A DNA stretch of 64,000 nt from Candidatus Accumulibacter proximus (GCA_016709675.1 JADJMH010000023.1:1-64000), one strand, 5' to 3'; shown: positions 35,166-46,748, numbered from the stretch's first letter. Made by a program: numbers and translations. Notes: generated by a model from the letters alone, not told the origin.

Positions 35166-36704
35166 TCACAGGCATGGCGGGGGAACGCTGACTTCACATC
35201 CCGTACCATCGTCGACCATGAAGTGACCACGCTCCACAGAATAGATCAAGGAGCTTCGGACGTCGCGGCGGTCGGGCCCGCGATCGCCTCCAGCCATCGC
35301 GCCCGCCGAAGGGTCGCTGGTAGCGCTGCGGCACATGAACAGGCGTACCTCAACTCCCTGGTGCCCGGCGAGACGCTTTTTCAGACGCAGCGCATCACGC
35401 TGGATCCTGCCGATCAGATGCTCATCACCGTTGGCAGGAATTTCCACCACGACGTAAACGTTGCGTCCGTCGGTTCCGCATTTGTTCATCTCATAAACGC
35501 CCAGCCGGTAATCGTGAGCGTTGCCAAGCCCCGCCGAAATCAGCGCGACAGTCTCCGGAGACTTCTCCCGGCGCAGATAGCCGACAAAGATGCCGCACAC
35601 ATCGACCGATGGCAAACCGAGCCAGCGACCCAAGCGGCGCAAGCCGGGAACCAGGCGCCAGGGTCGCAGGATCACCAGGAGATACCCCGCGAATACGCCG
35701 AGAAACAACCAGAACATCAGATAGTCGGGTACACCCAGCAGAAGACCGCAGACCCCGATCAGGGCAAAGACCAGCTGCATGAGCACAGCCACCGCAACGA
35801 TGTCGTACACGCGAAACCCGGCGCGAACGAAGAGGTGATGAAAGTGGTGACGGTCAGGCCGGAACGGCGACTTGCCCAGCCAGAAACGGCGCAGCATGAC
35901 GCCAACCGTATCCATCAGTGGCAACGCGAACAACCAGAGGGCGGTGACCGGCGTCATCGCTGCCCGTTCCCCCTGCGACAAGTCAATGAACAGCCAAGCA
36001 AAAAGGAAGCCCAGCAGCATGCTGCCGTTATCGCCAAGGAAAACACGCGCGCGTCGGTTACCGGGATAGCGCAGGTTGAAGTAGAGGAAACCGGCGACGC
36101 CACCCATCAGCGCGACCAGGAAGAAGACATAGGCACCATGATCGCCGTAATGGGCGACAATGGCGGTCAGCGCCAGACTGAACAGGCTCACCGAGCCTGA
36201 CAGGCCATCGATGCCGTCGATCATGTTGACGGCATTGATCAGACCAATGGTGGCGAATACTGTCACGGGAACGGCCAGCCAGCCGAGATCGACCATGACG
36301 CCAGGCAGCAGCTCGCCAAGCGAGCGGAGCTCAACGCCGCCGATGAAGACCATCGACAGCGCAACCATGGCCTGGACAAGAAAACGGGGTTTGAAGCCGA
36401 GGTGCCAGATGTCGTCGGCAAGGCCGGTCACGAAGATGAGCACTGCGCCAAGAATCAGCCCTGGCACGGGAGCGAGTACAGTCCCGCCAAAGAAACCGTC
36501 GCCCAGCAGGGACGCGCTGAGGAGCACGGCAATCAGGCCGAAGCCACCGGCGAAAGGGGTGACAGCCTCGTGCTGCTTGTGCCCGCCCGGCCGATCGAGT
36601 ATCCCGAGACGAGCCGCAAGGGCACTGCCGAGCCGGATTGCCACACCCGAGATCAGCAGACAAGCGGCGAACAAGACAAGCAGCTCCAAGGCTACCTCCA
36701 CCAT
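35166..36704 (-). CDS. MraY/WecA-family undecaprenyl-phosphate sugar-phosphate transferase with C-terminal extension
   Basis: This polytopic enzyme starts lipid-linked polysaccharide assembly by moving a sugar-1-phosphate onto undecaprenyl phosphate. It shows DRPGGHKQHEAVTPFAGG (from about residue 37), the metal site LADD (D97-D98), NMIDGIDGLSG, VFLGDNGSMLLGF and DRHHFHHLF. About ten membrane helices are visible. At 512 residues it is about 150 longer than usual. The extra C-terminal domain, from about residue 365, is soluble (VCGIFVGYLRREKSPETVAL; RNVYVVVEIPANGDEHLIG). It is followed at once by the phosphatase gene. Confidence 0.88.
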   Translation of the reverse strand: MVEVALELLVLFAACLLISGVAIRLGSALAARLGILDRPGGHKQHEAVTPFAGGFGLIAVLLSASLLGDGFFGGTVLAPVPGLILGAVLIFVTGLADDIWHLGFKPRFLVQAMVALSMVFIGGVELRSLGELLPGVMVDLGWLAVPVTVFATIGLINAVNMIDGIDGLSGSVSLFSLALTAIVAHYGDHGAYVFFLVALMGGVAGFLYFNLRYPGNRRARVFLGDNGSMLLGFLFAWLFIDLSQGERAAMTPVTALWLFALPLMDTVGVMLRRFWLGKSPFRPDRHHFHHLFVRAGFRVYDIVAVAVLMQLVFALIGVCGLLLGVPDYLMFWLFLGVFAGYLLVILRPWRLVPGLRRLGRWLGLPSVDVCGIFVGYLRREKSPETVALISAGLGNAHDYRLGVYEMNKCGTDGRNVYVVVEIPANGDEHLIGRIQRDALRLKKRLAGHQGVEVRLFMCRSATSDPSAGAMAGGDRGPDRRDVRSSLIYSVERGHFMVDDGTGCEVSVPPPCL

Positions 36705-36770
36705 TCACGGGCAAGGCCGCGGCCGTGCCCAGAACTCACTTTCGAGCGATCAGTCCGTGCCGCTCGACAA

Positions 36771-36792
36771 AAGAAGAGCCCTTGCGGGCTCT
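36771..36792 (-). terminator. Rho-independent terminator of the PEP-CTERM gene
   Basis: Leftward, AGAGCCC (36792-36786), a GCAA loop and GGGCTCT (36781-36775) form a 7-bp hairpin followed by TTCTTTTG. It lies 50 bases beyond the PEP-CTERM stop and separates that gene from the glycosyltransferase gene. Confidence 0.75.
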
Positions 36793-36841
36793 GCTTGAAG
36801 ACCCTCGCCGCGCTTGCGCGCCGGTGAACTCTCAGGCTAAC

Positions 36842-37624
36842 TCAGACCCGACGGCGACGGCCGAGGAGCAGGCCGACGAGACCGATACCCAGCAGCGCCA
36901 GCGATTCGGGTTCCGGAGCGGGATAAACGCCACTGTAGGAGCGGCCATCTGCCGTTGCATAGCCAGTCCGCGAGGCAGTAAAGTAATACACGTACTGTCC
37001 CGGACCACCATCAACCGACAGCTTCACCACTTCACTGGCTTGCGCAAAACTCACAGGGCTGAGGTCATCGGTCGTTCCAGGGATTGCGGCATTGGCCACA
37101 CCGATCAGACCATTCAGGAAGTCAGTTGCGTCGTACAGGCCGTCCAGACTGACACGAATGCCAGCAGCAGAGCTATGAACAGACGAAACATTAGGATCGC
37201 TGAGAAGTTTCCAGCCGTCGACTAGCAGCAACCCCACCAAGGCGTCTTCTTGAGTGGTGTTCAGAGTCTGTCCCACCGATGCGAACGCACCCGTAATGTA
37301 ACTTTTCGCCAGCGCATTGGTATTAGCCGTCCAGTCCGTAAAAATCAGACTGCTTAGAACCACGCTGCTGCTGCCGACCGTGCCAGTAAGAGTAGTGGCT
37401 GGGCCAACACCAAACTTGCCTAACTCCACGTTACCAGCGCCGCTCAAAGCGGCTGTGATGTCGGCGTCACTACAAGGTGTTTTCGACACCAAGACCGAGG
37501 AGCCTGGGGCACTTGGTAACCAGGTTTGGCAAGTACCACTCGCGGTAAAAGCATTTGCCGACGCCGAAGCGGTCATCGCCAGCACCGCCAAAGCGATTCT
37601 TGTCTTGCTAGATAGTAGATTCAT
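36842..37624 (-). CDS. PEP-CTERM sorting-signal exported protein
   Basis: This 260-residue protein has an N-terminal signal peptide (MNLLSSKTRIALAVLAMTAS, cleavage near ASANA) and the C-terminal sorting signal PEPESLALLGIGLVGLLLG followed by RRRRV. Exosortase removes this tail during export, and such proteins bind or shape extracellular polysaccharide and floc matrix. The body is Ser/Thr/Gly-rich (e.g. TGTVGSSSVVLSSLIFTDWT). ATG 37624 is fixed by AAGGAG seven bases upstream. It is next to the exopolysaccharide genes. The exosortase itself is not in this window. Confidence 0.92.
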   Translation of the reverse strand: MNLLSSKTRIALAVLAMTASASANAFTASGTCQTWLPSAPGSSVLVSKTPCSDADITAALSGAGNVELGKFGVGPATTLTGTVGSSSVVLSSLIFTDWTANTNALAKSYITGAFASVGQTLNTTQEDALVGLLLVDGWKLLSDPNVSSVHSSAAGIRVSLDGLYDATDFLNGLIGVANAAIPGTTDDLSPVSFAQASEVVKLSVDGGPGQYVYYFTASRTGYATADGRSYSGVYPAPEPESLALLGIGLVGLLLGRRRRV

Positions 37625-37765
37625 TGAGAACTCCTTCACGTCAATCAACAGCCCTTTTCGGAGACCGGTTGATGGGGGTTTAAATGGCATCCACAAGTCT
37701 TGGCTCTCGGAAACCCGGCAACACCTACCCGGACCTCCTCAACAAAACCTGACTCACTTCCTAGA

Positions 37766-37782
37766 TAGCAAAATCCATGCCC
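37766..37782 (-). promoter_or_regulatory. Possible sigma54 promoter of the PEP-CTERM gene
   Basis: Leftward the sequence reads GGGCATGGATTTTGCTA, with GG and GC ten bases apart, against the consensus TGGCAC-N5-TTGC. The -12 half is perfect and the -24 half matches four of six. The transcript would start near 37757, giving a leader of about 130 bases. Confidence 0.45.
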
Positions 37783-38133
37783 AAAAAATAATTGCCCATA
37801 AAAGCAGTTGCTTAACCATTTCCGCCTCCGACAGGATAGCCGCGGTGTAAAAAAAACCGACACTTCGTTCCTCGCGTACCGCATCCAGGTCGCCAGGTTC
37901 GCTCTGGGGAAGCCAGGCGTTTGCGCGCAAAACAGCATCCTACCAACCCGGACTGACCCCTACAGTAAAGCCGCCCCGGGGCCACACCGCGAAGCTGGTG
38001 CCCGGCCGCAGCGCCAATACAGGTCCACTAGGGCGCCCGAATCCGGCCTCCCGAGGTAGCCGTTGAACGGCTACGCACCGCCCGCCGATCGTCTTTCGCT
38101 GCGCCGCGACGACCAACCCCGGCGATGATTGCC
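37783..38133. other. Intergenic region between PEP-CTERM gene and glycine riboswitch
   Basis: About 350 bases between two divergent promoters. No gene with a credible start and ribosome site was found; an activator site for the sigma54-type promoter would be expected here but I could not identify a palindrome with confidence. Confidence 0.4.
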
Positions 38134-38163
38134 TTGCGAGCCCAGCCCCCGGCGCGGTATAGT
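38134..38163 (+). promoter_or_regulatory. Predicted promoter of the glycine-cleavage operon
   Basis: TTGCGA (38134-38139), an 18-base spacer and TATAGT (38158-38163) would start transcription near 38170, exactly where the glycine riboswitch begins. Confidence 0.6.
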
Positions 38164-38169
38164 CGCGTC

Positions 38170-38361
38170 GCGAATGGGAGAGGGCGACAGTGTCGCCGCC
38201 GACGGCGCAATCCACCCGGAAACGCTCAGGCAAAAGGACCGTTCGTGCAATGAACTCTGGAGAGCGGCGCACGCTGTTGGCGAAGCGCCCACCGATGGGG
38301 CAAGGGCGGCTGCGACTGATGGGAGCCGGCCGACAATCTCTCAGGTACATGGACAGGGGGG
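38170..38361 (+). ncRNA. Tandem glycine riboswitch
   Basis: Two glycine aptamers lie in a row. The first has GGGAGAG (38176-38182) and ends with CTCAGGCAAAAGGACC (38225-38240). The second starts at CTCTGGAGAGCGGCGC (38255-38270), has GATGGGGCAAGG, and ends with AATCTCTCAGGTACATGGAC and a G run. Aptamers of this class bind glycine and usually turn on gcv expression when glycine is plentiful. The leader precedes gcvT by 75 bases, and its last four Gs are shared with the following terminator stem, which suggests the switching mechanism. Confidence 0.93.
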
Positions 38362-38397
38362 TGAACTCGAATCGGGTTCGCCCCTTTTCTGTTTCTT
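38358..38397 (+). terminator. Riboswitch-controlled intrinsic terminator
   Basis: GGGGTGAACTCG (38358-38369), loop AAT and CGGGTTCGCCCC (38373-38384) form a 12-bp stem with two G-T pairs, followed by TTTTCTGTTTCTT. It ends 39 bases before gcvT and overlaps the 3' end of aptamer 2, as expected for an expression platform. Confidence 0.85.
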
Positions 38398-38435
38398 GAA
38401 TCCACTCCAACAAGTGCTCCTTATGGATTGATACG

Positions 38436-39524
38436 ATGAAGAAAACTGTCCTCAACGCTGGCCACCGCCAAAGCGGCGCCCGAATGGTCGATTTCGGCGG
38501 CTGGGAGATGCCTCTGCACTACGGTTCGCAGATCGAGGAACATCACGCGGTGCGCCGCGACGCCGGGATGTTCGACGTCTCGCACATGTGCGCCGTCGAT
38601 GTGGCGGGTCGCGACGCCGGTACTTTTCTCCGCCGCCTGCTGGCCAATAATGTCGACCGACTGAAGGTCCCCGGCAAGGCACTGTACAGCGCGATGCTCA
38701 ACGAGGCCGGCGGGGTGATCGACGATCTGATCGTGTATTACCTCGACGACCGCAGCTACCGGGTGGTGGTCAACGCTGGCACTGCCGAGAAGGATCTGGA
38801 CTGGATGGCTGCCCGCCGTGACCAGTGGCAGCTTGCGGTCCACATCACGCCGCGCCGCGAGGGCGCCGGGGCGCTGGCGATGATTGCCGTCCAGGGACCG
38901 AATGCTCGCCGGAAAGTGTGGCAGGTACTGCCCGAGTGCCGGGCAGCCAGCGAAGCGCTGAAGCCCTTCTTTGCCGCCGTCGTTGGCGACCACTTCATCG
39001 CCAGTACCGGCTACACCGGTGAAGACGGCTACGAGATCACCCTGCCGGCCGCCCAGGCCGACCGGCTCTGGCAGGCACTCGCCGCAGCGGGTGTGCGGCC
39101 GTGTGGGCTGGGCGCCCGCGACACGCTGCGCCTCGAGGCCGGCATGAATCTCTACGGCCAGGATATGGACGAAACGGTTTCGCCGCTCGACGCCGGCCTG
39201 GCCTGGACGGTCGATCTCGTTTCACCGCGCGACTTCGTCGGCAAGGCCGCCCTCCTCGCCCGGCCGCAGCAAGTCCGGTTTCTCGGCCTGGTGCTGCTCG
39301 ACCGGGGCGTGCTGCGAGCCCACCAACCGGTGCACACCACCCATGGCGACGGTGAGATCACCAGTGGCAGCTTCTCCCCGACAATGCAGCAATCGATCGC
39401 CCTCGCCCGCCTGCCGCTCGCCGTGACGCTCGGCGACGCGGTACAGGTGGCGATTCGCGACAAACGGCTCGCTGCCCGGGTGGTCAAACCCCCGTTCGTC
39501 AGGAACGGTCATATCCTCGTTTGA
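38436..39524 (+). CDS. gcvT: Aminomethyltransferase (glycine cleavage T protein)
   Basis: This 362-residue enzyme takes the aminomethyl group from lipoyl-GcvH to tetrahydrofolate, releasing ammonia. It opens with TVLNAGHRQSGARMVDFGGW and has MPLHYGSQIEEHHAVRRDAG, DVSHM and GYTGEDGYEI (about residue 190), plus the C-terminal barrel (FVGKAALLARPQQVRFLGLV). It is full length. It is the first gene after the glycine riboswitch, and gcvH starts 48 bases later. Confidence 0.96.
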   Translation: MKKTVLNAGHRQSGARMVDFGGWEMPLHYGSQIEEHHAVRRDAGMFDVSHMCAVDVAGRDAGTFLRRLLANNVDRLKVPGKALYSAMLNEAGGVIDDLIVYYLDDRSYRVVVNAGTAEKDLDWMAARRDQWQLAVHITPRREGAGALAMIAVQGPNARRKVWQVLPECRAASEALKPFFAAVVGDHFIASTGYTGEDGYEITLPAAQADRLWQALAAAGVRPCGLGARDTLRLEAGMNLYGQDMDETVSPLDAGLAWTVDLVSPRDFVGKAALLARPQQVRFLGLVLLDRGVLRAHQPVHTTHGDGEITSGSFSPTMQQSIALARLPLAVTLGDAVQVAIRDKRLAARVVKPPFVRNGHILV

Positions 39525-39572
39525 TTTCATGGCATCAATGGCCAGACTTGATCTTATTTATCAGGAGAGAAG

Positions 39573-39956
39573 ATGAACATCCCCGCCGACCTCAAGTACA
39601 CCAGGAGTCACGAATGGGTCCGCGCCGAAGCGGACGGCATCGTCACCGTCGGCATCTCCGACCATGCCCAGGAGCTGCTTGGCGACCTGGTTTTCATCGA
39701 ATTGCCGGAGATCGGCCGCGCGCTTGCCGCCGAACAGGAAGCCGCTGTCGTTGAATCGGTCAAGGCCGCGGCCGACGTCTACGCGCCGATTGCCGGAACC
39801 GTCGTCGAGGTCAACCAGGGGGCGGTCGATGCCCCCGAACTGGTCAATCAGGACGCCTATGCTGCCTGGCTGTTCAGGATGAAGCCGACCACCGCCGGCG
39901 ACCTCGACGGCCTGCTCGATGCCGCTGCCTACCGGCAGATCGTTGACGCCGCCTAG
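39573..39956 (+). CDS. gcvH: Glycine cleavage system H protein
   Basis: This 127-residue carrier shuttles the aminomethyl group on a lipoyl lysine. The lipoylation site is the Lys in AVVESVKAAADVYAPIAG, at about residue 64. The start has AGGAGAG before ATG. The C-terminal half (VNQDAYAAWLFRMKPTTAG) is typical. It lies between gcvT and gcvP under the same glycine riboswitch. Confidence 0.96.
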   Translation: MNIPADLKYTRSHEWVRAEADGIVTVGISDHAQELLGDLVFIELPEIGRALAAEQEAAVVESVKAAADVYAPIAGTVVEVNQGAVDAPELVNQDAYAAWLFRMKPTTAGDLDGLLDAAAYRQIVDAA

Positions 39957-39984
39957 GCCAATGGAAGCGCTACCGGAAGACGCC

Positions 39985-42889
<2,905 letters not shown>

Positions 42890-42971
42890 GCAGGAGCGGC
42901 GCGCACCCCGGGCGATTTCTGATTACACTTCCCTCTCCCCAGACAACGATTCCATTCCCGGAGACATCAGG

Positions 42972-43451
42972 ATGAGCACAATTCATGAGTTCAGCGCCGA
43001 GCGCCTCACAGGCGGCATGCAGTCGCTTGGCGACTACGCGGGCAAGGTCCTGCTGATCGTCAACACGGCCAGCAAGTGCGGCTTCACGCCGCAGTACGAG
43101 GGGCTCGAGGCGCTCTACCAGCGCTATCGCGAGCGTGGCCTGGTGGTGCTCGGTTTTCCCTGCAACCAGTTTGGCGCCCAGGAACCCGGCGAGGCCGAGG
43201 AGATCGCCAGTTTCTGCCAGAAGAACTACGGTGTCAGCTTCCCGATGTTTGCCAGGATCGAGGTCAACGGCGACGGTGCACACCCGCTCTACCAGTATCT
43301 GAAAAGGGCGGCACCCGGCCTGCTCGGTAGCGAGGGAATCAAATGGAATTTCACCAAGTTCCTGGTCAATCGCGAGGGTGAAGTGACCCAACGCTATGCG
43401 CCGGCCACTGCCCCGGACGCCATCGCAGGCGATATCGAGGAACTGCTCTAA
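42972..43451 (+). CDS. Glutathione peroxidase family thiol peroxidase
   Basis: This 159-residue thioredoxin-fold peroxidase has the active-site NTASKCGFTPQYEGL with C36, Q70 in FPCNQFGAQEPG and W125-N126 in KWNFTKFLV. The peroxidatic residue is Cys, not selenocysteine, so it probably uses thioredoxin. The start is 42972, with GGAG eight bases upstream; an open frame further upstream overlaps gcvP and is rejected. It follows gcvP by 82 bases on the same strand. Confidence 0.93.
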   Translation: MSTIHEFSAERLTGGMQSLGDYAGKVLLIVNTASKCGFTPQYEGLEALYQRYRERGLVVLGFPCNQFGAQEPGEAEEIASFCQKNYGVSFPMFARIEVNGDGAHPLYQYLKRAAPGLLGSEGIKWNFTKFLVNREGEVTQRYAPATAPDAIAGDIEELL

Positions 43452-43533
43452 GGTGCCGGGAGACGCGGCGCTCGGACCGGCGACCGGCGGCAGCGGCGGC
43501 CAGTGTCACCGACCCTGGCGCCGCCGGTGAAGC

Positions 43534-44124
43534 ATGCGTCAGCCTGACTTCAGCGCCATGCTGCGCTGGCCGAATGTGCCGGCCTGTTACGGCTGGCTGT
43601 CGCTGGACCGCCGTGGCCGCTGGCGCCTGCGCGGCGAAGCGGTCACCCACGCCGGCCTGAACGATTTCCTGAGCCGACAGTACGCCCATGACGAGGACGG
43701 CAACTACTTCGTGCAGAACGGCCCACAGCGGGTATTCGTCGAACTCGAATACACGCCCTGGATCCTGCGCCTGACGGCGGCAGACCGGCTCGCAACGCAT
43801 GTCGGCCAAGTCGTCAGCGAGTTCCGCAGCGCCGCCATCGACGAAGAGGGCAATCTGCTGATCGAGATCAAAGACGGCATCGCCCTACTCTGCGACCGCG
43901 ACCTGCCCGCGCTGCGCAACTGCCTGCGCTTGCCGAATGGCAAGGCCGCCGACGACGGGAGCGTCCTCGAAGCCATCGAGCAGCCGGTGACCGGCGCGAC
44001 GAAGCTGACGCTTGCCTGGCAAGGCTGGCGCGTGCCGTTGCACTCTGTGCGCCGATCGGAAGTACCCGGACGCTATGGTTTCATCGCTGCACCGCAGTCG
44101 ACGATGCCGCAAGGAGCCCTTTGA
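43534..44124 (+). CDS. Conserved uncharacterised protein (DUF2946-like family, number not certain)
   Basis: This 196-residue soluble protein reads WPNVPACYGWLSLDRRGRWR, then RQYAHDEDGNYFVQNGPQRV and VELEYTPWILRL. I recognise this as a family common in betaproteobacteria, but I am not sure of its DUF number. The second half is beta-rich (LLIEIKDGIALLCDRDL). No catalytic motif or export signal is visible. It is coupled to the following 60-residue gene by a 4-base overlap. Confidence 0.75.
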   Translation: MRQPDFSAMLRWPNVPACYGWLSLDRRGRWRLRGEAVTHAGLNDFLSRQYAHDEDGNYFVQNGPQRVFVELEYTPWILRLTAADRLATHVGQVVSEFRSAAIDEEGNLLIEIKDGIALLCDRDLPALRNCLRLPNGKAADDGSVLEAIEQPVTGATKLTLAWQGWRVPLHSVRRSEVPGRYGFIAAPQSTMPQGAL

Positions 44125-44303
44125 ACCTGCGCCAACACCTGCAGACGATGGGCTTCAGCTACGGCGACTTTCCGGCCCACAACGGGCCATGGAAAATGAC
44201 CGAGAGATATCGCGCTCACCACCTGCGCGGGTCGTTCAACCTCGCAGCACGCCGCGCAGCGGGTTTCGACGAGTGGGAACTGGCAGCGCTGCAGGCCGGA
44301 TGA
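44121..44303 (+). CDS. Small protein (60 aa) with TTG start
   Basis: A strong AAGGAG at 44111-44116 sits five bases before TTG 44121, whose first bases overlap the stop of the previous gene. The product, MNLRQHLQTMGFSYGDFPAH then GPWKMTERYRAHHLRGSFNL, is basic and probably folded around short helices. No family was recognised. The coupling suggests it works with the upstream protein. Confidence 0.7.
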   Translation: MNLRQHLQTMGFSYGDFPAHNGPWKMTERYRAHHLRGSFNLAARRAAGFDEWELAALQAG

Positions 44304-44361
44304 AGCGATTGAGCGGCAAATCCTGAACATGGTGCCCGTGCCAATTGGCCAGCCGTAACGG

Positions 44362-45555
44362 ATGAATACCGCCCGTCCGTCCTTCGGGCTGGCAGCACTG
44401 CTGACGACGCTGGTCGCCCTCGGCCCCTTGTCCACCGATCTGTACCTGCCGGCGCTGCCGACGCTGGCCAGAGCATTCGCCAGCGATGCGGCCCGGGTGC
44501 AGCTGACGCTGTCGGTTTTCCTCGCTGGCTTTGCCTGCGGGCAGATTTTCTATGGTCCGCTGTCCGATCGCTTCGGGCGCCGGCCAGTCATCCTCGGCGG
44601 CCTGGCGCTCTTTTGTGCGGGCTCGATCGGCTGCGTCTTTGCGACAAGCATCGAGATGCTCGTCGTTGCCCGTTTTGTGCAGGCACTCGGCGCCTGCGCC
44701 GGCCCGGTGATCGGCCGTGCGGTCGTGCGCGACCTCTGGGGCGCCAGCGAGTCGCCACGGATCATTGCCTACATGGGTGGCGCAATGGCCATTGCGCCGC
44801 TGCTCGGACCGACGCTCGGTGGTTTCCTGACCGTTCTCTTCGGCTGGCAGTCCAATTTCGTGCTCCTGCTCCTCATTGGCGCGTTGCAACTCGTCGCCGT
44901 CGCCTGCATGCTGAACGAAAGCAATGTCCATCGTGACCCAGCGGCAAACAATCCGCGTCAGATGGTCGCCAACTTCGCCCGCTTGCTCGCCGACCGTCGC
45001 TATCTGGGATGCCTGCTCAGCTTCTCCTTTTCCTACAGCGCGCTGTTCGCCTTCATCTCTGCTTCGTCATTCGTGCTCGCGGATCGCCACGGCCTGACGC
45101 CGCAGGTGTATGGTCTGTGCTTCGGCGTCGTCGTCGCCGGCTACCTGCTGGGCTCGCTGGCCTCCGGCCGACTGGTCAGACGTCTCGGCAGCGATTACCT
45201 GCTGGTTCGCGGCGCCTGGCTCGGCGCCATCGCCGGGGTGACCATGGCGGCGCTCGAATTCTCGGGCGTCCGCAGCATCGCCGCCATCCTTGGACCGATG
45301 TTCTTCTGTACCGTGGCAACCGGCCTGGTCATGCCGAATGCCATTGCCAGGGCGTTGGCACCTTATCCGACAATGGCCGGCTCGGCTTCGGCCCTGATGG
45401 GCTTCATTCAGATGACCATCGCCGCGCTGGTCGGAATCGCCGTTGGCCACGCGCTCTCCGGCGGCGGTGCGGCGCTGGCCCTGGCCGTGGCCGTCTGCAC
45501 GGTCGCCGCGCCGCTGTCGTACCTGGCCCTGACCCCGGCGCGCCAGCACACGTGA
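44362..45555 (+). CDS. Bcr/CflA-family MFS drug-efflux transporter
   Basis: This 397-residue, 12-helix major facilitator begins with LLTTLVALGPLSTDLYLPAL, the Bcr/CflA signature including the helix-1 Asp-Leu-Tyr motif. Loop 2-3 has the MFS motif A form GPLSDRFGRRPVILGG, and helix 5 has GPTLGGFLTVLFGWQ, the antiporter motif C. Members export bicyclomycin, chloramphenicol or sulfonamides with protons; the substrate is not predictable. It stands alone after the small genes and is full length. Confidence 0.93.
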   Translation: MNTARPSFGLAALLTTLVALGPLSTDLYLPALPTLARAFASDAARVQLTLSVFLAGFACGQIFYGPLSDRFGRRPVILGGLALFCAGSIGCVFATSIEMLVVARFVQALGACAGPVIGRAVVRDLWGASESPRIIAYMGGAMAIAPLLGPTLGGFLTVLFGWQSNFVLLLLIGALQLVAVACMLNESNVHRDPAANNPRQMVANFARLLADRRYLGCLLSFSFSYSALFAFISASSFVLADRHGLTPQVYGLCFGVVVAGYLLGSLASGRLVRRLGSDYLLVRGAWLGAIAGVTMAALEFSGVRSIAAILGPMFFCTVATGLVMPNAIARALAPYPTMAGSASALMGFIQMTIAALVGIAVGHALSGGGAALALAVAVCTVAAPLSYLALTPARQHT

Positions 45556-45715
45556 GCGTGCGCGCAAAGGTGACAGCGCCCGGCCACCGACCTTCGCTCG
45601 GCAAGATCCGGCGGATCCGGACCGCACAAGCGAGCGTTTCGGCATAACATGAGCGCCTGGCAGACGGCCGTCCGGAAGCAGCCTGGCAAGCGACCGAGAA
45701 GCCTGTTGAAACCCT

Positions 45716-46741
45716 TTGTCAATTCCATCGGGGTACGCCTTGTTAGCCAGAGAAACCACACCCAGCACGATCGTCAGATATCTCGATCAATACGTCATTG
45801 GCCAGGATGAGGCCAAGAAGGTCCTCGCCGTTGCCGTCTACTCGCATTACCGGAAGATCGCCACCTTTCGCAACGACAGGGGCGCGATGGCGAAGAGCAA
45901 CGTCCTGCTCGTCGGACCGTCAGGAACCGGCAAGACCCTGCTCTGCGACACCTTGTCGAGAATGCTCAAGGTACCCTTCGTCACCGCCGATGCGACTTCG
46001 CTGGCGCAGACCAAGTATGTCAATGAAGAGATCGAGGCCGCCCTGCAGCGGCTGCTGGACAAGGCCGACGGCAACATCGAGCAGGCGCAGCACGGGATCA
46101 TCTTCATCGACGAAATCGACAAACTGAAGGCGACCCCTGCCCAGTCGGCAGCGACTTCAGGCGAGAGTGTGCAACACGCACTCCTCAAGATCATGGAAGG
46201 TTCGCCGGTCAAGCTGAAGAACAACCAGTACATCGACACGAGCAGCATCCTGTTCATCTGCGGCGGCGCGTTTGTCGGCCTCGAAAACATCATGTCCAGA
46301 ACGCATGGTTTCGGCTTCATCGCCACCTCGACTGACGACGACCAGAACATCCTCGACCGTCTGAACAAGCGGGTAAAGCCCACCGATCTCTTCGAATTCG
46401 GGCTGATTCCCGAGTTCACCGGTCGCCTGCCGGTGATTGCCAACCTCCACCCCTTGACCAAGGCAATGCTGGTAAGCATCATGAGCGTGCCGAAGAACTC
46501 GATCTACCGGCAATACATCGAGATTTTCCGGGGAGAAGGCGTGGACTTGAGCATCGGACCACGGGTGTTCGAGCAGATTGCCGAGATCGCCATTGAATAC
46601 CAGACCGGCGCGCGCAGCCTGCGCGGCATCTTCGAGGAACTGATCACGCCGATCCTCTACCTCGTGCCGGACAATCCGGAGATCGGCAAGGTTGAAATTG
46701 TGTCCCTGTTCGAAGACCCTCGCTATTTCAAGCGAAAATAG
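45716..46741 (+). CDS. ClpX-like AAA+ ATPase lacking the zinc-binding domain
   Basis: This 341-residue protein aligns with the AAA+ core of ClpX but has no N-terminal zinc finger. Walker A GPSGTGKT is residues 67-74, Walker B IIFIDEID has D132-E133, and sensor-2 lies in YQTGARSLRGIFEEL. The pore-1 loop reads KYVN (residues 100-103) where canonical ClpX has GYVG, and the ClpP-docking IGF region reads HGFGF. The start is TTG 45716 or TTG 45740; the latter has GGGG upstream. It is followed after 7 bases by a hydrolase gene. It is probably a specialised unfoldase, and its ClpP partnership is doubtful. Confidence 0.85.
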   Translation: MSIPSGYALLARETTPSTIVRYLDQYVIGQDEAKKVLAVAVYSHYRKIATFRNDRGAMAKSNVLLVGPSGTGKTLLCDTLSRMLKVPFVTADATSLAQTKYVNEEIEAALQRLLDKADGNIEQAQHGIIFIDEIDKLKATPAQSAATSGESVQHALLKIMEGSPVKLKNNQYIDTSSILFICGGAFVGLENIMSRTHGFGFIATSTDDDQNILDRLNKRVKPTDLFEFGLIPEFTGRLPVIANLHPLTKAMLVSIMSVPKNSIYRQYIEIFRGEGVDLSIGPRVFEQIAEIAIEYQTGARSLRGIFEELITPILYLVPDNPEIGKVEIVSLFEDPRYFKRK

Positions 46742-46748
46742 GAGCACC

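Noticed and set aside
42972..43451. Selenocysteine in glutathione peroxidase
   Set aside because: The active-site codon is an ordinary Cys codon (C36), and no in-frame TGA is present.
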